Source of the DNA: Candidatus Agathobaculum merdigallinarum
GTDB lineage: Bacteria; Bacillota; Clostridia; Oscillospirales; Butyricicoccaceae
Reading direction: 5' to 3'
DNA length: 7,479 nt
Assembly (NCBI GenBank): GCA_019115425.1
Contig: DXDO01000073.1
Span: 1 to 7,479, forward strand
Under the pieces are notes generated by a model. The model saw only the letters and a list, made by a program, of their open reading frames with translations, did not search any database and was not told the origin of the DNA. The stretch's first letter is position 1, and each line of letters opens with the position of its first letter. The position numbers and the translations under genes are program-made. Of this stretch, positions 1 to 6,560 are shown in pieces.

Positions 1-337
1 AAATCGCGCCGAACAGCGCGTTTGCGCCGACGTTGGTCACCAGCAGCGCGCCGGGCAGCTTGCCCAGAATCGCCATCACGAAGTTCACCAGACGCTTTGC
101 GATGCCGCCCTGGTTCATCAGGTTGCCTGCGAGGATGAAGAACGGGATCGCGGTCAGGCTGAACTTGCTCATGCCGACGAAGATGCGCTGTGCACCCGTG
201 ACGACCGAGATATCCAGCGGAACGGTCTGCAGGATGGTGAACAGAGACGCGATACCAATCGAGTAGGAGATCGGCACGCCGATGACCAGCAGAATCGCCA
301 GGATGACGATAATCATCACCAGAGATGTCATTGCCAT
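1..337 (-). CDS. dctM: TRAP transporter large permease (DctM), N-terminal part, cut by window edge
   Basis: This is the large membrane subunit of a tripartite ATP-independent periplasmic (TRAP) transporter, the part that moves the substrate, normally driven by a sodium gradient. Only the first 112 residues are in the window; the family is usually about 425 residues. A hydrophobic helix covers roughly residues 4-36. The stretch LTAIPFFILAGNLM at 61-74 is a typical DctM signature, followed by a further hydrophobic segment (about 84-112). The start is ATG at 335-337, only 3 nt after the dctQ stop. Its AGGAGG ribosome binding site (349-354) lies inside the last codons of dctQ, with an 11-nt spacer, so the two permease genes are probably translationally coupled. 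It is the last operon gene visible; what follows it is outside the window. The family call is firm; the substrate (hexuronate) is inferred from the upstream catabolic genes. Confidence 0.95.
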   Translation of the reverse strand, partial: MAMTSLVMIIVILAILLVIGVPISYSIGIASLFTILQTVPLDISVVTGAQRIFVGMSKFSLTAIPFFILAGNLMNQGGIAKRLVNFVMAILGKLPGALLVTNVGANALFGAI

Positions 338-340
338 GAT

Positions 341-820
341 TTATGCCGCCTCCTTTTTCTCTTTGCAGATGTCATAGATGTTGAGCACCGTATAAAGGAT
401 GTTGATCACACCGCAGACCGGCATAGCAACGTAGAATACGCCGACCGCCACGCCGAGGGACGAGGTCATCTGCCCCATGGCCAGCAGGGTGATCTTATAG
501 CCGCCGTAAATCAGGATGATGGCGGAGAACAGCATGGCGATGACCTCGCCGAATATGGCAAAGAACTTCTGCGCTTTGGCGGGCATCAGCTCCACCACAA
601 CGGGGATGTTCATATGGCCGCGCTCGCCGGTGATCAGGGACGCGCCAAACAGGCTGGCCCAGGCGAACAGATAGCCGACCAGTTCCTCCGACCAGGTGGA
701 GGGATTGCTGAGGATGTAGCGGGTGAAAACCTGCCAGCAGGTCAGCACGGTCATCGCGATCAGGCTGACGCCTGCAAGGACGTTCATAATGCGGTTGAGT
801 ACGTTACGCAGTGATTGCAT
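341..820 (-). CDS. dctQ: TRAP transporter small permease (DctQ)
   Basis: Small membrane subunit of the TRAP transporter, which pairs with DctM and helps dock the loaded binding protein. At 159 residues it has the usual size for the family. Four hydrophobic segments can be seen at about 12-34, 48-66, 86-110 and 126-147, matching the four-helix fold. The first ends in WQVFTRY (29-35), and the loop after it carries PSTWSEEL (40-47); both are typical of DctQ proteins. The C-terminus is short and lysine/glutamate rich. The ATG at 818-820 has a GGAGGT ribosome binding site about 10 nt upstream. The gene begins 20 nt after dctP ends and stops 3 nt before dctM, so all three transporter genes are on one message. 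Family assignment is secure from the topology, the motifs and the neighbours. Confidence 0.95.
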   Translation of the reverse strand: MQSLRNVLNRIMNVLAGVSLIAMTVLTCWQVFTRYILSNPSTWSEELVGYLFAWASLFGASLITGERGHMNIPVVVELMPAKAQKFFAIFGEVIAMLFSAIILIYGGYKITLLAMGQMTSSLGVAVGVFYVAMPVCGVINILYTVLNIYDICKEKKEAA

Positions 821-840
821 ACTTCAGGCACCTCCCTTGT

Positions 841-1872
841 TTACGATGCCGAGTCAAACTCGGCGTTGTGTTCCTGGATCAGCTCATAGATAGGAGCCAG
901 GTCAGGATACTGCGCCAGCATATCCTCATGCATGGGCTGGAGCACTTCCTGGAAGGGCGCGATGTCGGGGTAAATGAAGTTGACGCCCTGCTCGTTTTCC
1001 GCGTACTCCTTTGCTTCCTCAACAGCGGTTTCCCATGCCTCGCGCTGGGTCTGGTTGAGGATTGCAAAGCCCTCGTCAAAGATGGCGCGCTCTTCCTCGC
1101 TCAGTTCTTCCATGAAGTCCAGGTTGCCGATCAGGATATCTGGGATCATCTGGTGCATGTCGTAGGAATAGTACTTGCACACGTCGCCGTGGCCGTTATC
1201 GGTGAGCGCCAGCTCGTTGTTCTCCGCGCCGTCCAGCATCTGTGCCTGCAGTGCGGTGTAAACGTCGCCGAAGCCCATCGGGGTGGCCGAGCCGCCCAGC
1301 AGCTCCATCATGGTTACGTTGGTCGGGGACTGCTGCACGCGGATCTTCAGGCCGCTCAGGTCGTCCGGCGTTTCGATGGGGGTGTCGATGGTGTAGAAGT
1401 TGCGGGTGCCTGCGTCCAGCCAGGTAACCGCCTCAAAGCCCGCCTGCTTGGTGGATTCGAAGATGGGACCCACGATGTCCGGGGCGTCCATGGAGGCGTG
1501 GTATGCCTCCGGACTGGAGAACAGGTAGGGCAGGTTAAACAGTGTGTAGTTTTCCGAAAAGGTCTCAAGCAGCGAGTTGGACGCGACACAGAAGGTGATC
1601 GCGCCGGTCTGTGTCAGCTGCACCATCTCGTTCTGCGAACCCAGCAGTTCGCTGGGGAAGATCTCGACCTCGTACTTGTCGCCCAGCTCGCTTTCGATGT
1701 ATTCCTCAAAAGCCAGCAGGCCGGTATGGGTCGGGTGGTTGGTGGACTGGTTGTGACCGATGCGGATGATGTACTTGCCATCCGCAGCCGATGCATTGCC
1801 GCAGCCCGCCAGAGTGCCCAGCGCCAGCATAGCCGCCAGTGCCAGCGCCAGTGCGCGAATCCTCTTTTTCAT
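841..1872 (-). CDS. dctP: TRAP transporter solute-binding lipoprotein (DctP), probably hexuronate-specific
   Basis: Extracytoplasmic substrate-binding subunit of the TRAP transporter, 343 residues. It starts with a lipoprotein signal: basic MKKRIR, a hydrophobic stretch, then the lipobox LAGC ending at Cys24. The protein is therefore expected to be lipid-anchored outside the membrane, as in Gram-positive bacteria. The mature part shows the DctP fold signatures: RIGHNQSTNHP (37-47), AGTRNFYT (154-161) and LSGLKIRVQQSP (172-183). Arg178 in the last is the family's conserved carboxylate-clamping arginine. LDGAENNE (213-220) follows, a motif seen in many sugar-acid-binding TRAP proteins. The ATG at 1870-1872 has a GGGAGGAG ribosome binding site about 5 nt upstream. 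It follows the fructuronate reductase by 44 nt, a gap holding a 13-bp palindrome. Glucuronate is the likeliest ligand from context; galacturonate or another acid sugar is not excluded. Confidence 0.93.
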   Translation of the reverse strand: MKKRIRALALALAAMLALGTLAGCGNASAADGKYIIRIGHNQSTNHPTHTGLLAFEEYIESELGDKYEVEIFPSELLGSQNEMVQLTQTGAITFCVASNSLLETFSENYTLFNLPYLFSSPEAYHASMDAPDIVGPIFESTKQAGFEAVTWLDAGTRNFYTIDTPIETPDDLSGLKIRVQQSPTNVTMMELLGGSATPMGFGDVYTALQAQMLDGAENNELALTDNGHGDVCKYYSYDMHQMIPDILIGNLDFMEELSEEERAIFDEGFAILNQTQREAWETAVEEAKEYAENEQGVNFIYPDIAPFQEVLQPMHEDMLAQYPDLAPIYELIQEHNAEFDSAS

Positions 1873-1902
1873 GAAGCTCCTCCCTTTCTTTCCTTGAAGT
1901 CA

Positions 1903-1915
1903 CCTGAAATTCAGG
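1903..1915. promoter_or_regulatory. 13-bp palindrome CCTGAAATTCAGG, candidate operator before dctP
   Basis: A perfect inverted repeat (CCTGAA, one central A, TTCAGG) sits just after the reductase stop codon and about 30 nt upstream of the dctP start. Its 11-bp core is the reverse complement of the core of the palindrome at 7361-7373 upstream of the GntR gene, so both loci carry the same site. A one-base centre suits a dimeric repressor site. As RNA it could form at best a 5-bp stem with a 3-nt loop and has no U-tract, so a terminator is unlikely. The operator role is inference. Confidence 0.4.
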
Positions 1916-1916
1916 A

Positions 1917-2765
1917 TCATACGCCCGAATATGCCGCGTAACCGCCGTCGATCGGGATGCACACGCCGGTGATAAAGCCCGCCGCGTCGTTGTTGACCAG
2001 GAACAGCACAGCGCCGACCAGCTCCTCCAGCTCGCCGAAGCGGCCCATGGGGGTGCCCGCCAGAATCTTCGCGGTACGCGCGGTGGGGGTGCCGTCCTCG
2101 TTGAACAGCAGGCCGCGGTTCTGGTTGCCGACGAAGAAGCCCGGGGCGATCGCGTTGACGCGGATGCCGGACTTGGCAAAGTAAGTCGCCAGCCACTGGG
2201 TGAAGTTGACGATCGCAGACTTCGCGCCCGAATACGCCGGAATCTTGGTCAGCGGGGTGTACGCGTTCATCGAGGCGATGTTGAGGATGTTGCCGTCACG
2301 GTCGATCATGTCTACTGCAAAGACCTGCGTCGGCAGCAGGGTGCCCAGCCAGTTGAGCGAGAACACGAACTCCACGCCCGACTTATCCAGATCGAAGAAG
2401 GTCTTGCAGTTTTCGATATCCTTAGCCTCGTAGTGGAACTCGTTGTCCGTGGTCGCGCGCGGATTGTTGCCGCCTGCGCCGTTGATCAGCACGTCGCACG
2501 GGCCGAAGTCTGCCAGGATCTGCTGATGGACCTGCTCGAGATTCTCACGGTCAAGCACGTTTGCCTTGTATGCCTTGGCGATGCCGCCCTCAGCGGTGAT
2601 GCCGTCGGCAACCTTGTTTGCTGCTTCTTCGTTCAGGTCAAGCACAGCAACCTTGCCGCCCGCTGCCGCCAGCTTTTCCGCAAACATGCCGCAGATTGCG
2701 CCGCCCGCGCCGGTTACCACACAGACTTTGCCGGTCAGATCGGTGTTCAGTACGTTCTTCGTCAT
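1917..2765 (-). CDS. uxuB: SDR-family fructuronate reductase (D-mannonate oxidoreductase)
   Basis: Cytoplasmic short-chain dehydrogenase/reductase, 282 residues, that most likely reduces D-fructuronate to D-mannonate with NAD(P)H, the second step of glucuronate breakdown. The Rossmann nucleotide-binding loop TGAGGAICG is at 18-26. An acidic residue, Asp43, follows at the end of the second strand (VLDLN) and suggests NAD(H) preference. NGAGGNNPRATT is at 95-106; its NGAGGN..ATT form is characteristic of the Firmicutes mannonate oxidoreductase branch. The catalytic Ser165 (IASMNAY) and YxxxK (Tyr178, Lys182) are present. This differs from E. coli UxuB, a long-chain polyol dehydrogenase, but matches the SDR type known in the Bacillus subtilis exu locus. 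The ATG at 2763-2765 has a GGAGAGG ribosome binding site. It lies between uxuA and dctP. SDR membership is certain; the exact substrate rests on context and the NGAGGN motif. Confidence 0.88.
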   Translation of the reverse strand: MTKNVLNTDLTGKVCVVTGAGGAICGMFAEKLAAAGGKVAVLDLNEEAANKVADGITAEGGIAKAYKANVLDRENLEQVHQQILADFGPCDVLINGAGGNNPRATTDNEFHYEAKDIENCKTFFDLDKSGVEFVFSLNWLGTLLPTQVFAVDMIDRDGNILNIASMNAYTPLTKIPAYSGAKSAIVNFTQWLATYFAKSGIRVNAIAPGFFVGNQNRGLLFNEDGTPTARTAKILAGTPMGRFGELEELVGAVLFLVNNDAAGFITGVCIPIDGGYAAYSGV

Positions 2766-2800
2766 AATGCCCTCTCCTTTTTAATCATTATTGTCCGGCA

Positions 2801-2817
2801 GGGGCGTGCGGCGCCCC
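2801..2817 (-). other. GC-rich hairpin in the uxuA-uxuB gap
   Basis: The 71-nt gap between uxuA and the reductase gene contains the inverted repeat GGGGCG / CGCCCC (2801-2806 and 2812-2817) with a 5-nt loop. The operon transcript would therefore carry a short, very stable hairpin about 15 nt upstream of the reductase's ribosome binding site region. No U-run follows it in the direction of transcription, so it is not a standard intrinsic terminator. It could protect the 3' end of an upstream message segment or mark a processing site. The role is inferred; the hairpin itself is plain in the sequence. Confidence 0.5.
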
Positions 2818-2836
2818 CGCCTTTCGCACAGTGGAA

Positions 2837-3886
2837 TCACTTTGCCAGCGTCTTTTCGCAGGCTTCGAACAGGCCGTTGAGATAGGTCGCACCGAGTGCG
2901 CGGTCGTACAGGCCGTAGCCCGGCTTGCCGGTCTCGCCCCAGATCATGCGGCCGTGGTCCGGACGGACATAGCCGTCGAAGCCGGTCTCGACCAGCGCCT
3001 TGACGATCTCGTACATATCGAGCGAGCCGCAGCTGGACAGGTGCGCGCGCTCCTCAAACGAGCCGTCGTCCATGATCTTGACGTTGCGCATGTGCATAAA
3101 GCCGATGCGCTTCTTCTCAGAATACTTGCGCACCATCTTGGGGATGTCGTTGAACTTCGCGCAGCCCAGCGAGCCGGTGCACAGGCACAGCGTGTTGGAC
3201 GGCGAATCGACGATGGACAGGTAGCGGTCCAGATTTGCCTCGTTGGTGATAACGCGCGGCAGGCCGAAGATCGGATACGGGGGATCGTCCGGATGCAGGG
3301 CCATCACAATGCCGCATTCCTCCGCGACCGGAATGACCTTCTTGAGGAAAATTTCGATGTTCTTCCACAGGCCCTCTTCGCCCAGCTCGCCGTAGGCGCG
3401 GATCAGGTCGCGGACCTGGTCCTGCGTGTAGCTGGCGTCCCAGCCGGGCAGATTGATGTCGTCCTTGAGCGGGTCCAGACCCTTCATCTGATCCCAGTAC
3501 ATGACAAGGCTGGTCGAGCCGTCCGGCGCCTTTTTGTCCAGCTGGGTGCGGGTCCAGTCGAATACCGGCATGAAGTTATAGGTGACGCACTTGATGCCGT
3601 ACTTCGCGCAGCGGCGGACGTTCTCGCAGTAAACCTCGATGTGCTCGTCGCGCTTGTCGGTGCCGAGCTTGATGTCCTCGGATACCGGGATGGATTCGAC
3701 CACGTCGAATACCAGGCCATGATCCTCGCACTGCTTTTTCATCTTGGCAAGGCTCTCCTCCGGCCAGACCTCGCCCGGCTTTACGTCATAGACAGCCGAA
3801 ACGATCGAGTGCATGCCTGGGATCTGGGAGATGTACTCCAGCGAAACCGGATCGGACTCGCCATACCAACGAAACGACATTTTCAT
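2837..3886 (-). CDS. uxuA: Mannonate dehydratase (UxuA)
   Basis: Dehydrates D-mannonate to 2-keto-3-deoxy-D-gluconate, the third step of glucuronate catabolism, in the cytoplasm and dependent on a divalent metal (Mn2+ in studied members). The 349-residue protein has the TIM-barrel family's typical sequence: MSFRWYG near the N-terminus (3-9), TYNFMPVFDWTRT (102-114), MALHPDDPPYPIFGLPRV (195-212), CTGS (236-239), FMHMRNV (263-269) and RPDHGRMIWGE (308-318). His198, Cys236, His265 and Asp310 fit the metal ligands and His311 is also in the active-site motif. The length matches Firmicutes forms (about 350-360) rather than the longer E. coli enzyme. The chosen ATG (3884-3886) has a perfect AGGAGG at 3895-3900, 8 nt upstream. 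The frame stays open further upstream, but that would overlap uxaC and lose the ribosome binding site. It lies 16 nt after uxaC. Confidence 0.97.
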   Translation of the reverse strand: MKMSFRWYGESDPVSLEYISQIPGMHSIVSAVYDVKPGEVWPEESLAKMKKQCEDHGLVFDVVESIPVSEDIKLGTDKRDEHIEVYCENVRRCAKYGIKCVTYNFMPVFDWTRTQLDKKAPDGSTSLVMYWDQMKGLDPLKDDINLPGWDASYTQDQVRDLIRAYGELGEEGLWKNIEIFLKKVIPVAEECGIVMALHPDDPPYPIFGLPRVITNEANLDRYLSIVDSPSNTLCLCTGSLGCAKFNDIPKMVRKYSEKKRIGFMHMRNVKIMDDGSFEERAHLSSCGSLDMYEIVKALVETGFDGYVRPDHGRMIWGETGKPGYGLYDRALGATYLNGLFEACEKTLAK

Positions 3887-3902
3887 ATTGGTTTCCTCCT
3901 TT

Positions 3903-5309
3903 TTATCGGTCCATGCCGATGTAATTCCAAACGTTGTTGAAGCAGATATCCTCGATGATCTTGCCGATGCCATCGTAATCCGCCGGCGCCATGCCCTTGT
4001 CGATCCAGCCGCCGACGACCTCGCACAGGATGCGGCGGAAGTACTCGTGGCGCGGATAGGACAGGAAGGACCGCGAATCGGTCAGCATGCCGACAAAGCG
4101 GCTGAGCACACCGATGTTCGCAAGGCTCTTGAGCTGCGCGGTCATGCCGTCGTAGTGGTCGTTGAACCACCATGCAGAGCCGAACTGGATCTTGCCCGCG
4201 GTGGTCTCATCCTGGAAGCAGCCTGCCGTGGCGATCAGCTTGTCGTTGTCCGCCGCGTTGAGCGTGTACAGGATGGTCTTGGGCAGCTTGCCGCGGGTCG
4301 CGAGACGGTCGAGCAGGGCTGCCAGCGAAGCGGCAGCAATCACGTCGCCGATCGCGTCGCCGCCCACGTCCGCGCCGAGCGCGCGGTACAGCTTGCCGTT
4401 CAGGTTGCGGATCGCGCCCATGTGCATCTGCATTGCCCAGCCGCGGTCTGCGTACTGCTCGCCGAGGAAGTCCATCAGGTAGGATTGGTACGCCGCAACC
4501 TCGTAGTCAAGCAGCTGCTCGCCTGCGAGCGCCTTGCGCATGGCTTCCTCCGCCGCGCTCGCGTCCCACACCGTAAAGTCGGGCGAACCGAACGAATGGT
4601 CGGACAGGCGGCAGCCCACGCCCGCGAAATACTCGATGCGCTGCGCGAGCGCCTGCTTTACGTCATCGATCGTGCGGATGTAGATGCCGGACGCCGCACC
4701 CAGCTTCTGCAGATACGCCGGATAGTTCGGGTCAACGATGTTCAGCGCCTTTTCCGGACGGAAAGTCGGCAGCACCTTGGTTGCAAAGCCTTCTTCCTGC
4801 GCCAGCATACGGTGATAATTCAGATCATCCACCGGATCATCGGTCGTACACAGGGCACGGACGTTGCTTTCCTGAATCAGTGCGCGCGCAGCGCCTGCCG
4901 GACTTTGCAGCTTGGCGTTTGCGGTCTCCCAGACCATGTCCGCGGTCTTACTGCTGAGCAGCTCGTCGATCCCGAAAAAGCGCTTGAGCTCCAAATGCGA
5001 CCAGTGGTAGATCGGGTTGCCGATCAGGCCGGGCATGACCTCGGCAAAGCGGTTGAATTTGTCGTGGAAACTCGCGCTGCCGGTGACGTACTCCTCCGGC
5101 ACCGCATTGGCGCGCATCACACGCCACTTGTAGTGGTCCCCCGCAAGCCAGGCCTCACCGATATCGGCAAACTGCTTGTTCTCGTAGATCTCCGCCGGAT
5201 TCAAATGGCAGTGATAATCGAAGATCGGCATTTTTTCCGCGTGCTCGTGGTACAGTCTGCGCGCCGCCTCGGTCGTGAGAAGGAAATCTTCCCCAATAAA
5301 GCCCTTCAT
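3903..5309 (-). CDS. uxaC: Glucuronate isomerase (uronate isomerase UxaC)
   Basis: Isomerises D-glucuronate to D-fructuronate (and in many members D-galacturonate to D-tagaturonate), the entry step of hexuronate breakdown in the cytoplasm. The 468-residue length is standard for this amidohydrolase-superfamily enzyme. Signature stretches appear in order: DYHCHLNP (31-38) with Asp31 and the metal-type HxH pair His33/His35; NPIYHWSHLELKRFFGI (98-114); TTDDPVD (155-161); MQMHMGAIRNLN (293-304); QFGSAWWFND (375-384); and GMLTDSRSFLSYPRHEYFRR (407-426), which holds the conserved Asp411. The ATG at 5307-5309 follows a GTGAGG ribosome binding site with an 8-nt spacer. It is the first gene of the operon and faces the AraC regulator across a 165-bp divergent intergenic region. 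No truncation or missing motif was seen. Confidence 0.98.
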   Translation of the reverse strand: MKGFIGEDFLLTTEAARRLYHEHAEKMPIFDYHCHLNPAEIYENKQFADIGEAWLAGDHYKWRVMRANAVPEEYVTGSASFHDKFNRFAEVMPGLIGNPIYHWSHLELKRFFGIDELLSSKTADMVWETANAKLQSPAGAARALIQESNVRALCTTDDPVDDLNYHRMLAQEEGFATKVLPTFRPEKALNIVDPNYPAYLQKLGAASGIYIRTIDDVKQALAQRIEYFAGVGCRLSDHSFGSPDFTVWDASAAEEAMRKALAGEQLLDYEVAAYQSYLMDFLGEQYADRGWAMQMHMGAIRNLNGKLYRALGADVGGDAIGDVIAAASLAALLDRLATRGKLPKTILYTLNAADNDKLIATAGCFQDETTAGKIQFGSAWWFNDHYDGMTAQLKSLANIGVLSRFVGMLTDSRSFLSYPRHEYFRRILCEVVGGWIDKGMAPADYDGIGKIIEDICFNNVWNYIGMDR

Positions 5310-5352
5310 CTGAATTACCTCACTTTCTCATACATCTTTGCCAACGGGTCCT

Positions 5353-5400
5353 TCTTTTCCCGCTTGCTTTTTATGATTATAGTATAAATCTTTTCGCTTG
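5353..5400. repeat. Two direct repeats TCTTTTC(CC)GCTTG around the uxaC -10 box
   Basis: TCTTTTCCCGCTTG (5353-5366) and TCTTTTCGCTTG (5389-5400) are direct repeats that differ by two inserted bases. Their starts are 36 bp apart. The upstream copy lies just ahead of the uxaC -35 position, partly in the spacer, and the other falls just downstream of the expected start point. AraC-family proteins usually bind direct repeats, so these could be regulator half-sites. A further GCTTG occurs at 5420-5424, over the -35 of the AraC gene's own promoter. The sequence is pyrimidine-rich here, so chance similarity is possible. Confidence 0.3.
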
Positions 5401-5404
5401 TTCT
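5376..5404 (-). promoter_or_regulatory. Candidate promoter of the uxaC operon (good -10, weak -35)
   Basis: On the minus strand a perfect TATAAT occurs at 5381-5376, about 70 nt upstream of the uxaC ATG. The hexamer 17 bp further upstream (5404-5399) reads AGAACA, only three of six matches to TTGACA. Spacings of 16 or 18 do not improve it, and no extended -10 TG is present. A second -10-like TATACT at 5386-5381 overlaps and also lacks a good -35. This pattern is expected of a promoter needing an activator, which fits the divergent AraC gene. It is a prediction only. Confidence 0.5.
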
Positions 5405-5421
5405 TTCTCGGGATATCGTGC

Positions 5422-5450
5422 TTGAAATCTGGTGAATATTGCTATATAAT
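5422..5450 (+). promoter_or_regulatory. Sigma-A-type promoter of the araC-family gene
   Basis: TTGAAA (5422-5427), a 17-bp spacer and TATAAT (5445-5450) form a near-consensus housekeeping promoter. The start point would fall near 5457, giving a leader of under 25 nt. It implies steady expression of the regulator unless repressed. It is back to back with the uxaC promoter, so a protein bound between them could affect both. Confidence 0.7.
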
Positions 5451-5474
5451 ATAAACACACACAAGAGATTGGAG

Positions 5475-6341
5475 ATGAATTTGTTGAATATCGACAAAGA
5501 CACCTTCACCCTGCGTCAGACCATGCAGCGCTCGGATTTCGAATGCTACCATTACCTCGATCCGGTACCTCCCGCGGTCGATTTCCATGAGCATGAATTT
5601 TACGAGGTATTCTTTTTCCTGTCCGGCGATGTGTCCTATATCATTGAGGGACGCACCTATCAGCTGCGCCCGGGCGATATTCTGCTGACCGACAACCGCG
5701 ACATCCACAAGCCGGATATTCGTCCCGGCAAGGCCTATGAGCGGTTTGTCATCTGGATCGATCCCGACTTCCTGAAACGCGCAGGCACGCTCGGCTCCGA
5801 CCTCACCCTCTGCTTTACCGACGCCAGTGCGAAAAAATACAAGCGCATCCGTCCGGAAAGCAGCGTGTTCACACATCTGCGCGCCATCTGTGAGAAAATG
5901 CTGCGCAGCAGGGATGATCAGGAGTTTGGCAGCGGTACGCTGTCCTATATTTACCTGATAGAGTTTCTGGTTTATCTCAACCGCGCGTATTTTGCCACGC
6001 CGGATGCTATCCGTAAGGATGTCACAGAAAACGAAAAAATAAACGAGGTCGTCGCCCATATCAACGACAACCTCGCAGAGGATCTGACGCTTGACCGGCT
6101 CGCCGAAGCCTGCTTTATCAGCAAGTCCCATCTGGCGCACCAGTTCAAGACCTATACCGGTCTGACCCTGTATCAGTTCATTATCAAAAAGCGCGTCACC
6201 GTGGCGCGCAACATGATTCGGGAAGGCACGCCGGTGATGGAAGCGTGCATGAAATGCGGCTTTAACGATTATTCCAACTTTCTCAAGGCCTTCAAACGTG
6301 AATTCGGCCGCAGTCCCAAGGAGTTTTCCAAACGCACATGA
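5475..6341 (+). CDS. AraC-family transcriptional regulator with cupin sensor domain
   Basis: DNA-binding regulator of 288 residues, probably the hexuronate-responsive activator of the divergent uxaC operon. The N-terminal half is an AraC-type cupin: HEHEFYEVFFFLSG (38-51), RPGDILL (65-71) and His78 in DIHKPD match the sugar-binding barrel. The C-terminal domain has both AraC helix-turn-helix units, LTLDRLAEACFISKSHLAHQ (204-223) and the second at about 254-276 (CGFNDYSNFLKAFKREFG at 261-278), ending in the usual RSPKEF. The start is uncertain. A GGAG at 5471-5474 directly abuts the ATG at 5475, too close to act for it, but would be 6 nt from the in-frame TTG at 5481 and 9 nt from that at 5484. 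The true protein may be two or three residues shorter. In-frame upstream extension would run into the promoter. The gene ends just before its own terminator. Its ligand is inferred only from context. Confidence 0.93.
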   Translation: MNLLNIDKDTFTLRQTMQRSDFECYHYLDPVPPAVDFHEHEFYEVFFFLSGDVSYIIEGRTYQLRPGDILLTDNRDIHKPDIRPGKAYERFVIWIDPDFLKRAGTLGSDLTLCFTDASAKKYKRIRPESSVFTHLRAICEKMLRSRDDQEFGSGTLSYIYLIEFLVYLNRAYFATPDAIRKDVTENEKINEVVAHINDNLAEDLTLDRLAEACFISKSHLAHQFKTYTGLTLYQFIIKKRVTVARNMIREGTPVMEACMKCGFNDYSNFLKAFKREFGRSPKEFSKRT

Positions 6342-6345
6342 GTAG

Positions 6346-6390
6346 CCGGTCAGAAGGGGCCGCTCCTTCCGGCCGGGTTGTTTTTTCTTT
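6346..6390 (+). terminator. Rho-independent terminator of the araC-family gene
   Basis: Five bases after the stop codon, CCGGTCAGAAGG (6346-6357) pairs with CCTTCCGGCCGG (6365-6376) around a 7-nt loop. The stem has 12 positions with one wobble and one mismatch. A T-rich run (TTGTTTTTTCTTT, 6378-6390) follows, as expected for intrinsic termination on the plus strand. Confidence 0.85.
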
Positions 6391-6480
6391 TCACTCTGCT
6401 TTTCAGGCCGCAGAAAATCCATCTGTCTGTACATTGCTGTCCAGTCTCGATCACCCTGCCAAATATCCCCATAATTTCAT
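6391..6480. other. Convergent intergenic spacer with no gene
   Basis: The 90 bases between the AraC terminator and the next hairpin hold no ribosome-bound open frame, promoter or repeat that I can support. The whole gene-free stretch between the two convergent regulators (6342-6560) is otherwise taken up by the two terminator hairpins. Confidence 0.6.
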
Positions 6481-6484
6481 AAGC

Positions 6485-6529
6485 AAAAAGGCTTGCGTCC
6501 CTCGAAAGGGAGCGCAAGCCTTGCTTTTT
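6485..6529. terminator. Bidirectional terminator between the convergent regulators
   Basis: AAGGCTTGCGTCCCT (6488-6502) pairs with AGGGA-g-CGCAAGCCTT (6507-6522), giving a 15-bp stem with one bulged G and a CGAA loop. A-run 6485-6489 on the left becomes a U-run for minus-strand transcripts from the GntR gene, whose stop lies about 40 nt before the hairpin. T-run 6525-6529 serves plus-strand transcripts, with a GC interruption. It most likely ends GntR transcription and backs up the AraC terminator. Confidence 0.88.
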
Positions 6530-6560
6530 CTCCGCAGCGCGGAAACGCCGTGTCGTGCAA

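Noticed and set aside
811..1941. A 376-codon plus-strand open frame opposite dctP
   Set aside because: Antisense shadow of the lipoprotein gene; low-complexity composition and no Shine-Dalgarno sequence.
2831..3940. A 369-codon plus-strand open frame opposite uxuA
   Set aside because: Antisense shadow of a clearly conserved mannonate dehydratase; no motifs and no start signal of its own.
3887..3973. An upstream in-frame extension of uxuA by 29 codons
   Set aside because: It would overlap the end of uxaC, its extra residues match nothing in the family, and the AGGAGG 8 nt before the ATG at 3886 fixes the start.
3813..5387. A 524-codon open frame on the plus strand opposite uxaC
   Set aside because: It is an antisense shadow of uxaC in GC-rich DNA. 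The translation is arginine/valine/leucine-rich with no recognisable domain, there is no fitting ribosome binding site, and uxaC shows complete family motifs.
5389..5406. Possible catabolite-repression (cre) site in the uxaC promoter region
   Set aside because: The central AANCG matches on the minus strand, but the conserved TG and the distal C of the consensus do not, so the match is too weak to report.
5442..6434. A 330-codon minus-strand open frame opposite the AraC gene
   Set aside because: It begins inside the AraC terminator region and runs through its promoter; the opposite strand encodes an intact AraC protein with both helix-turn-helix units.
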